A stretch of 64,000 bases of DNA from Hyaloscypha bicolor E (taxonomy: Eukaryota > Ascomycota > Leotiomycetes > Helotiales > Hyaloscyphaceae): assembly GCF_002865645.1 (NCBI RefSeq), contig NW_020194619.1:682001-746000 (forward strand). The letters run 5' to 3'. The position numbers and the translations under genes are program-made. Each line of letters opens with the position of its first letter. The first letter of the stretch is position 1. Positions 56,101 through 64,000 of the stretch are shown piece after piece. The notes under the pieces were generated by a model. The model was not told where the DNA came from and searched no databases. It worked only from the letters and a program-made list of their open reading frames with translations.

Positions 56101-56914
56101 CTATGTCAGCTTTTGCTTGATGAAGAATGATCTCAGGTGTGAAAGTTGCCATGCACAGGTGATGCCCAAAACTACCAGTTGAACCAACGTCCATCTCACG
56201 ACTCTTGCATTCGTAGACTCCGACTGATCTCTGAACTCGGCCTCACGTTCCTAACATACAATCAGCATGCCATCAACCAACCAACTGCACTTATCCTGAG
56301 GGAGAACCTGAGATAGGGACGTACACGCTGGAAAACCTGCTCTCGTCTGATATCCTGTAATCTTCCATTCAAATCCTTAACCCTCTTCACAATATCTTGG
56401 ATCTTTCCCTTGTCCGTGCTTTCGATAGCACTCGTCTCGCCAATGGCCAAGTCGAGCGTCAACTTGATGCCGCCTTGCGGATGGAGAGCCGAGAGCCAGT
56501 TTGAGCCGCCAGAGTTCGACGAGGGCGTGAAGCAGATTTTGTGGTCCCCTGATTCGGCAGCACTGAACGTAAATCGGCCTGATGATGAGCCCTTCTGGGA
56601 GACGACACGGTGGTCGTTGTCGAATACTTCCTGGAATGGATGTAAGTAATTATCATTGTAGTCAACAGGGAAAGGGGACTGGCGGAAGAGGGAGAGCATA
56701 CATCAACAGATATGAAGATATTCAACCCATCATGCTTGGACCACATTTTCGTGTTATCATTGTACTCCTCTGCTGTGTAATGGCCGACCACAAGCGTATC
56801 TTTGGGCAGTTCCTCGAAGAAGCATTTGGGTGCTGTGCCGTCGATGTAGAAGTATAAGGATTGCACAGGCACGAGCAAGGCGCTCAGGGACAGTAATGGA
56901 ATTACCGAGCGCAT
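56101..56914 (-). CDS. p24-family ER-Golgi cargo receptor (Erp/emp24 type)
   Basis: Three exons: 56702-56914, 56325-56630 and 56101-56250, giving 222 residues. Residues 1-19 are a signal peptide ([19 protein letters not shown]), ending just before LYFYIDG. The GOLD domain follows with the disulfide pair (KCFFEEL and GDHKICFTP) and [22 protein letters not shown] coiled coil ([32 protein letters not shown]) leads to a single C-terminal membrane helix ([19 protein letters not shown]). The cytosolic tail is [10 protein letters not shown]; it has a Phe pair for COPII but no terminal KK(x)x. p24 proteins cycle between ER and Golgi and select cargo, including GPI-anchored proteins. The layout matches Erp1/p24-alpha; which subclass is uncertain. 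Starts 286 bp from SWC4. Confidence 0.93.
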
Positions 56915-57200
56915 AGTGGTACAATCTGAGGAGTAGATTGTTGTGATTTCGCAGGGCGTGGAAAGGAGGTCGAGTTAGTCGTGTGAGCTCTCCTCCTCTC
57001 CTTTATTCCTGGCCACGTTCACGACTTCCCGTGGAATTTTTAGACGTGGTCCGTGCGATTGTCGGGGCCGATTCAATCGACACGCTCGAACATCAAGACG
57101 TTTGTCAAAAACGACATTTCATCACCGCAGCTTCGCGCATCGACGAAATCCATCAGTCTGTCACGTCGATCTGAACTGAAATTGCTGCAGGTCACTCACG

Positions 57201-58871
57201 ATGTCTTCTCACGATGTGCGCGATATGCTGGACCTCCCAGGCGATGCTCCACGACCCGCGAAGAAACAGAAGATCGCCGCTCCACGACCGGTTCTGAAGG
57301 GCCTTGCGCGTGAAGTACAGAATCTCAGTGGGGATAATCCCATCGCCATTGTTCCAGAGGTCACCGTATTCAAGAAGAGGCGGTTTGCAACTCGGAAACC
57401 GGCTGCGAAGTGGGAACTCAAGCCATTCAAGAACTCGGCCAGGAACGAAGACTCTTTGATTCTGCGACATTGGAGGAGGAAGACGGAAGCACCCCCAGCC
57501 CCTGTAGCAGAGGATGGAAATGGAGAGCCATCAGCGCCCCAACCTGCCTCGGAAATCGAGGATTCGACATTTGCGAAGTTTAATGTTAAGGTACAGACGC
57601 CAAAGTACGACGACGAGCAATACAATACGAAACTCCAGAGCGAGGACTGGTCGAGGGAGGAGACGGATTATCTGATGGACTTAGTGCAGGAGTATGATTT
57701 ACGATGGCCGGTAATCTGGGACCGTTACGAGTATGAACCTCCAACGCCACAAATGGATGTCGATGTTGCAGTAGGTGCTATCATACCTGCCCAGAAGGTC
57801 AGGACTATGGAAGATATGAAGGCCCGGTATTACTCCATTGCTGCGACAATGATGAAGCTCAATAAGCCACCTGAGCTCATGAATGCAGCCGAGTTTAGTT
57901 TGCTGGAGCTCATGCACCAGTTCAATCCGAATCAAGAAGCGGCTCGCAAGAAGTTCGCAGAGGCTGCTTTCCATCGGACCAAGGAAGAGGCAAGGGAGGA
58001 GGAGAGCTTGCTCTTAGAGCTCAAGCGAATACTGGCACGGTCTGAGAAGCTGACTCAAGAGCGACGAGAGTTGTATTCCCGTCTCGAAGCCCCTCACAGT
58101 CAAGGAAACATTGGCGTCTATACCTCCAGTCAGGGTCTCCAACAGCTCCTCCAACAGCTCATGACGGCCGACAAAACTAAGAAGAGGAGATCATTGATGG
58201 GTGCCGATGGCATGAGTCCCGCTGGCCCAAGCAATCTACATCAACAAGGCAGTTTTGACCGTCGAGACAGTACTAATCGGGAATCCATGTCCGGACCAAG
58301 CGGCAACAATAACAAGAAAGGCCCTTCCCAAGGAATCAGCGAGCGCCGTCAACTCACCGCTGACGAAGAGAAGATGTATGGTGTTAAACATCTTGATCGT
58401 ATCACAAGCAGCGGACCTGCTTTCCGGCACGAGAAAATCAGCAAGCCAATCACCAGCAAATCTTCGATTCAGCAACAGAAGATTGGAAATGTCCTCACTG
58501 AACTTAGGATTTCTCAGAGATTGCGGATGCCGACTGAAGAGGTCGGGAAGCAGTTCGAGATTTTATTGCAGAATATCAATGGTTTACTTGATCAGAGGAA
58601 GCTGGCTGACAAGCTGGCTGGGGAGATCAATGTTGCAAAAGCTGTGAAGGCGGAGCGGGAGAAGAAGGGACGGGCTGAGAGAGGAGAGCCGGAACCTGGT
58701 GATGAGGATGGTGAGGGTGGTGCTGGAGCCGGAGATGGGCAAATTAAGATGGAGGATGGAGGGAGAGAGAAGAGTGCCGCACCAAGTATCAGAGCTGGCA
58801 GTGTGCATAAGAGAAGTGCCAGTGTTATGAGTGGTGTGAGTGACAAGAGCACCAAGCGGCAGAAGAAATAG
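57201..58871 (+). CDS. swc4: SWR1/NuA4 subunit Swc4 (DMAP1-like)
   Basis: Single exon of 556 residues from the ATG at 57201 (MSSHDVRDMLDLPGDAPRPAKKQKI). The DMAP1 signature lies early: PAAKWELKPFKNSARNEDSLILRHWRRK. The SANT-like domain is at about 140-210: YNTKLQSEDWSREETDYLMDLVQEYDLRWPVIWDRYEY, then VRTMEDMKARYYSIAATMMKL. A coiled coil follows (EAREEESLLLELKRILARSEKLTQERREL). The tail is disordered and basic-acidic (GERGEPEPGDEDGEGG...KRSASVMSGVSDKSTKRQKK). Swc4 is shared between the SWR1 chromatin remodeller, which deposits H2A.Z, and the NuA4 acetyltransferase. The gene shares a short divergent promoter with the p24 gene. Confidence 0.96.
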   Translation: MSSHDVRDMLDLPGDAPRPAKKQKIAAPRPVLKGLAREVQNLSGDNPIAIVPEVTVFKKRRFATRKPAAKWELKPFKNSARNEDSLILRHWRRKTEAPPAPVAEDGNGEPSAPQPASEIEDSTFAKFNVKVQTPKYDDEQYNTKLQSEDWSREETDYLMDLVQEYDLRWPVIWDRYEYEPPTPQMDVDVAVGAIIPAQKVRTMEDMKARYYSIAATMMKLNKPPELMNAAEFSLLELMHQFNPNQEAARKKFAEAAFHRTKEEAREEESLLLELKRILARSEKLTQERRELYSRLEAPHSQGNIGVYTSSQGLQQLLQQLMTADKTKKRRSLMGADGMSPAGPSNLHQQGSFDRRDSTNRESMSGPSGNNNKKGPSQGISERRQLTADEEKMYGVKHLDRITSSGPAFRHEKISKPITSKSSIQQQKIGNVLTELRISQRLRMPTEEVGKQFEILLQNINGLLDQRKLADKLAGEINVAKAVKAEREKKGRAERGEPEPGDEDGEGGAGAGDGQIKMEDGGREKSAAPSIRAGSVHKRSASVMSGVSDKSTKRQKK

Positions 58872-61800
58872 GGACTCTTTGTAGTGTTAGTTGTGCTGGT
58901 ATGACCACACATAGTATTATTGACCTCTCGGTCAACGCCATCGCTGTTTCTTCTGCTTTGCCGACCTCATCCATATACTTGCTTCTTTCTCTAGATTGTA
59001 TTGTGAAGTCGTTGATAATATGCTCCAGGTATTTAGTAAGAAGTGTTCGAAAAGACACGGCTTGCCCCATTCATGTCCAATCATGTTCTGCAGAACCGAC
59101 TGCGCAACTCCCTCAACCTCAAGCATCTTTGGTTAACAACATCACCTCAATGGTATGCTCGGGATCCAAAAGCAACATATGGCTCATCATATTCACAAAC
59201 ATTAGGAAATCTTGCCCGTTCATAGCCTCCCATCATCTTTCGTTTTGATTCACTAAACATAAACTCGTATTGCTTCGAGCCCGAACGTGATGACCAAGCA
59301 TTGAGCTCCTTGAGGGCATGTTCAAATTCCCACACCCCAGCTTCCTTCTTAGATACTGATAGCAACCGTGAAATAGAATCGCGGCCAGGGGAAGCAAATA
59401 ATGAATATGCTGCTGTTGTGTTCAATTGCAACTACTGTGAAAATTCGGCAAAACGGCGTTGGTTATAAAAATGAGCGCGAGTGATTGAAATAAGTTGACT
59501 TGTGGAGTAAAAGCTCCAACGGGACAGAAAGGTCAGTGATTGAATGAATATTCATAATTTAAGTCATTTTGTCTTCATGCCTTGTCCAAGCCAGCTTGCC
59601 AGGATTAGAGTCCATCTTTCGAGGCTGTGAAGTCTAAACGGATCATAATACTTCGATTAATATCAGGGTTTTGGAATTCTCGTCCTTGGTCTCTGGGAGT
59701 TTTGGGATGGATAGTTCCTTCCTATAACATCTGAAAGAATGCAAAAGAAGTTGAAGCTTAGAAGAAGAGTTTCTAAGATCCGGGAAGAAAAGAGACCACA
59801 TTGTTTCTCTAAACTTTGTAACCATAGGGAGGCTCGAACATGTGCCCAAGGCTCTTCTGCCAATATTCGAGTGCCAGTATTTGGACCACGGCTGGCCACT
59901 TCGACTGGTTTTGGGGGAGGGAAGGAGGGAGGTATTTGCTTATATATTTGAGCTCTGCTATTTGCCATTCAGTATGTTCCAAGGAATATCAGTTTCTGAG
60001 CATAAGTTTCACTCCGGTCGTCTCTTGTGGGCATTGGATGTTGCCATTGCTCAATGTCGATGCTTGATAGTTGAGGAGTCTGGGGTCCATGGAGGTATTC
60101 CAGGAGGCTTTGGCATGATGACTAAACTTGCAAGTCCTCTACAAAGCAATGGTCTTTGCCTCCAACAAGATATGCAGGTTGAGGTGATATGGAATTGAGG
60201 CGCCACGACTCCACGCATCATGGTCATACTCTTAAACGCCGAGTTCTTGAGCCAATTTGCCCTGAAACGTTCGAACATAGAATGCACTTGCATCCTGCGA
60301 GGAGAACAACAAACTTATAACATCAATTGGCGTCGGTGAGTGGTCGTGTGCACCAATTCCCGTGATACAGGCTCGGATAAATGCTAATAATACGTCGGGA
60401 GTCCCAAGGATCTGCATTCAAGAGATGTCAAATTTAGGTTCTCATAGAGATCTCGTCACCAAGCCTGCATGATCTGTGCAGGATGGGTGTGACTGAGGAG
60501 CATCATGCATCGGAGATTTGCCTCATGCTCCCCACAGCTATAAAAAGCTTCATTCTCGCAACGGAGAGCAGGATCCAAGCATGACGCTCTCCACGGACCT
60601 ATGTAGACGCTGAGATTGCCACCGTGGACTGCGTAAACGCTCAAATTCACAGCTTTGCATCGTCTCCGGAGTAGCCTGGCCAATCTTGTCCCCATTCGGG
60701 GAGACCTTTGCAAGGGGTCGGGGCGCTTCAATGGATAAACTTCAAGCGCCAGCCTTACAAACCCTCAAGGTTTGTGTTGGTGAGTACCTGCATCAGCGCC
60801 TAAAGCCCTCGAGTCGCCAGCCCTCAGCCTCATGACGTCTCCATCACATCGAGGAGACCGTTTGAGATCTCGGCAGCCAAACCATATCTAGGCGCTATTG
60901 ATGAACCCTTGGTCCCCTGGCGGCGGCCCGGATCTACTCTCCGATGATGCACAGAAGCTGGAGTCTGTGGCAGGCGAGACGCTGTTGTGGCCTTCCCATG
61001 CAGATCGTGGAGAGCCGCTCTGCAGGTACAGAGCAAAAATTAAGCTCGAACAGGGCAAGGAGCTAAATTGTGGCAGCCAGCTGCAGGCTTGACCTTGAAG
61101 ACCGACATGATGGTGTAGCAGGGTGTACTTTGAGTGGAGAGAGATTATGTAGGAAGATGGACGTTGAGGTTTGGCGAGCGTTTAGAGGAAAAGGGGTCGT
61201 CGAGTGGAAAGGCGCTTAGACGGCGGCTGTGGCGAGGAATGATTTAATTGGCAAAGTGGAATGTTTCTGTTTCGAGGTTTGAACAATCCCCCGTGTTTGA
61301 GATATGTTGCTCGTACAATGCCAGGTCGAACCAGTCCTGGCGTTCTCGATTTGATGAGATGTTTTCCCAAAATCCCCATTCGACGATGGGGGTCAAGGAC
61401 CGGAGAAAGGGAGAGGCAGCCGCTCCTACGCGGCGCCAGACCTTCCGGACGTGCAATTGAGCGTTGGATGCACGGTTTGCATCCTGTCCCCAAGGAATTG
61501 GAACGGTAGTACCGAGTCTCATCGAGCGGCCGACATCTTGGCAACTTAGAGAACGGCTCGGAGTCGTGCCCATCACGTGAGGTAGCCCCTTGCCGCGATG
61601 ATCGAGATTTGGCGATTGCCCGCCAGGCTATTTTTGGACAATTCTCCGCGTCAAAGGCTGATGCTGCCTCGGCTGGCCGCCCAAACAACATGAAACCGGA
61701 CGCAAAAGCATATGAGTCGCCCACCAGCGCGCAGAAGTAGGGAAAGTGGATGACTATCGCAGCCCCAGCCCATGCCTGGTGCCTCCCATCCCTGGCGGCT

Positions 61801-62112
61801 AAAAGTGTGCAACCTCAGAACCAAGCAGTGCGGCACTGTCGCTTGACTGGCTCCCAACAGCGGCCGGGGAAGCACAGGCTCAATCACGAGGCCACGAGAA
61901 AATTCAGGCACTCCGCATTATCCCTGCCCAGTGAATCGTGTGAGCGGAACTTGCAGAAGCATCCCCGCGCGTTGGAGAGCCGTCGATGCTATTGGTGCCG
62001 TCGCAGCCTTCTCCAACAATCACACATCCAGCACCTCTGCGCAGGATCAACAGAGGCCTATTTCGGGGACGGGTCTGTATGCGGAGGAGGGGCACAAGGA
62101 ATTCGCGGTTTT

Positions 62113-62169
62113 GTGAGGTGTGAGGTGTGAGGTGTGAAGTGTGAGGTGTGGAGAGTGAGGTGTGGAAGT
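62113..62169. repeat. 7-bp minisatellite, unit GTGAGGT
   Basis: About eight tandem units: GTGAGGT three times, GTGAAGT, GTGAGGT, GTGGAGA, GTGAGGT and a degenerate GTGGAAG. The unit differs in one base from the array at 12211-12243. Confidence 0.8.
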
Positions 62170-62597
62170 GTGCAGTCCAGAGGCCAGACGCAGTGGACGA
62201 ACCCCAGCCGGGTTGGCCTTTCGAGACACTGCCAACAGGGCCGACCGGGCAGCGCCTTTTGAGGCTGCGCGGAGGAAGGGGAGGCGAGCACGCCGCGCTT
62301 AATCGACTCGCATCTTTTTTGTACTTTTTTGCGATGTGCCTCACGCCAGCCAGCCCGGCTCCGGCGGTGATTCGCGGGCAATCTGGCTGTGCACACATCT
62401 AGCTTTCCTCCTTTCGGCGAGGAATTCCCACAAACCCGTTTTCTGTTGGCAGATCCGCGGTCCCCTCCGTCGGCCTGGCTCGACTTTCTGGCATCTGCCG
62501 GCAGCATTGCTGTACGACGCGTTTTCTTGCCTCGCCCGCACACTGACAGTAGAATTGCTTTTTCCTAGGCGGGCACGTACGCAATGGGTGATGAGTC

Positions 62598-62658
62598 CCA
62601 ACTTCCCAACTTCCCAACATCCAAGACTCCCAAGACTGCCAGACTGCCAGACTCCCAA
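62598..62658. repeat. Degenerate tandem repeat, TTCCCAAC and ACTGCCAG units
   Basis: Successive 8-bp units (CCAACTTCCCAACTTCCCAAC, then CAAGACTCCCAAGACTGCCAGACTGCCAGACTCCC) grade into each other over about 60 bp. The composition is strand-biased. Confidence 0.65.
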
Positions 62659-64000
62659 ACCCATCGTGCCTGCGACTCGAGAAAAGCAGGCGCCGGAGAA
62701 GGCAAGCCCTTGCAGAGCGGGCCATCGCCCAGCGCAAGGTTGTCAAACCGCCCTTCTGGCTCCAAACGCAAACGCTTTTGTGAAATTGTGATTTGTGAGG
62801 TTGATGTTGGTTCGATTTCGGTTGCGAGTAGCGGATATGATCCTGGCCCGTAGGCAGCGCTTCAAGCACGGAGGCCGAGACGCAGCTCGGCAAAGCAAAT
62901 GGGTGTTGACGCTGTAAGCGGGGCGGGCCTGCCCTGGGGTGTCCTCGCCTGTGCATGCATGCCTTTGCCTTTCTGCCGTGATATCTCGTCGTTATTGTGC
63001 TGTGTGCTCAAACGGCCAAACGCCCCCGCCCCCTTTCCCCCGCCCTCATCGAATCCCTCGTCCGTCTCCCAGGAACCAGTTTACAGTCGGGATCGCGATT
63101 GCGATCTCCCTCCAGAAATTGTCGCCATCCCATACCCTTGGCGATCCTCATGATCTATTCTTGTCACATATCCCTGCCACGGATCCCTTCGTTCGGAGCA
63201 TTGTTTCAAAGAGACGCAGCCGGGCTTGATGACGGCAAGGGGCACCAGATATCCTCCCCGCCCCTCCTCACCCCATCAAGGTGGGCTTCAACTCGGTTTG
63301 CTCATCAGTCATATTCATGCGCACAGGGATTGAAGCGGCAGGAGTCGTGACCAAGTCCAGTACATCCAAAGTGACGCTCCGATCGTAATTACACGACGCG
63401 TTTTCATCCGAACAACTGCACCCTGAGGAACTCTAACCATGCCGGCGACGAGGGAAACGGGTGTTAGAACAACGTTGAGCGCCCTAGGCTGACTGGCTGG
63501 GAGCACTGCGCTTCTCGGCGCAGATGTGCTTCTGCTGAGTTCTGTGGCACCGCGAACACGAGCCTGGACACAGCCCTTCTTGTGTTGCTCCAGCGTCCGG
63601 CTCTGCAGTCAATATCAACTCAACACAGGCGGCCTTGTGTGCAATGTGCGCGTCTTGCTGAAGGTTGGCCCTCGAACTTATTGCAGCCTTGCCCAATCGA
63701 GATAACCGCCGACGAAGAGGCAAGAGACGCAGCCAATGGCGCGGCAGAGCAGGGATGGATGGCTCGCGGTAGTACGTCCAGATTGTGATGTGCTTTAAGA
63801 CGGGCGCGCTGATGCAAGTGCAAAGCGAGCAGCCGCTCAGCTGCTCCTGTCCAGCGATGGCAGAGCGCAGCAGGAGGGAGAGGCAGGTGGGAGGGGGAAC
63901 GGGCAAAGCGTGAAGCTACGTCTGGCTGTCGTTGAGGAACCCTGGTCTGCCGGCGCCAGGCTGGGAAGCCTTCCCATCTCTCCGGACTGCTGTAAGAGCA

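Larger units (their letters stand above)
58872..64000. other. 5.1 kb stretch without a convincing gene
   Basis: Begins with about 2 kb of AT-rich sequence, then becomes GC-richer from about 60.6 kb. It holds a 7-bp minisatellite at 62113-62169 and a purine/pyrimidine-biased direct repeat near 62598-62660. Frames of up to 180 codons exist on both strands, overlapping each other and mostly starting at non-ATG codons, with no domain I can name. It could be regulatory DNA for a gene beyond the window edge, a long non-coding RNA region, or a degenerated element. Confidence 0.5.

Noticed and set aside
61182..61724. 180-codon minus-strand frame in the distal gene-free region
   Set aside because: Starts at GTG, is Pro/Arg/Ser-rich without a domain, and overlaps plus-strand frames of the same quality.

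Overview
This window is nuclear DNA of a filamentous ascomycete (Pezizomycotina). The signs are: genes split by short introns (mostly 40-95 bp) with GT-AG borders and CTNAC-like branch sites; about 2-3 kb per gene; long 5' intergenic regions; and a gene set of fungal single-copy housekeeping proteins such as the Rsp5/HulA ubiquitin ligase, Mpp10, Nup133, Swc4, Vtc1, an Ahc1-type ADA subunit, and a GPI-anchored Ser/Thr-rich cell-wall protein. The combination would suit Leotiomycetes or a neighbouring class, but the class is an inference. No mitochondrial, ribosomal, CRISPR or viral sequence is visible, and no biosynthetic cluster.

Layout. 0-10 kb: a small Ser/Tyr-rich protein (-), a secreted GPI-anchored cysteine/serine protein (+), the HECT ligase Rsp5/HulA (-), the nuclear poly(A)-binding protein Pab2 (-) and a voltage-gated proton channel (+). 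10-20 kb: an Ahc1-like chromatin protein (-), a 3.3 kb gene-free stretch with a 69-bp pure C run, an Alba-domain protein (+), Vtc1 (-), a Tctex1 dynein light chain (+) and an F-box-like protein (+). 20-30 kb: a second F-box-like protein (-), Mpp10 (-) and an SPX plus three-transmembrane protein (+). 30-40 kb: an SDR oxidoreductase (-), a conserved small basic protein (+), a 661-residue protein of unknown function (-) and delta-aminolevulinate dehydratase (+). 40-52 kb: mitochondrial malonyl transferase Mct1 (+), TRAPP-associated Tca17 (+), the AAA ATPase Afg1 (-) and Nup133 (+). 52-59 kb: a membrane-type casein kinase I (+), a p24 cargo receptor (-) and Swc4 (+). 59-64 kb: about 5 kb with no convincing gene.

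The genes are scattered housekeeping functions rather than an operon or cluster. Some share a theme. Vtc1 and the SPX-membrane protein both belong to vacuolar polyphosphate/phosphate sensing. The proton channel acts on membrane proton flux, which the polyphosphate-making VTC complex also depends on. Mct1, Afg1 and Hem2 concern mitochondrial lipid, protein quality and heme. Pab2, Mpp10, Nup133, Swc4 and the Ahc1-like protein serve nuclear RNA and chromatin functions.

Most striking is the Rsp5/HulA gene. The codon of its catalytic cysteine is split by a 51-bp intron that is a multiple of three and has no stop codon. Unspliced message would therefore encode a full-length ligase lacking the active-site cysteine. 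Other items worth a look are a probable GC-AG intron, a casein kinase end where spliced and unspliced messages encode the same tail, the poly(C) run, and a recurring TTGGGACATT inverted motif.
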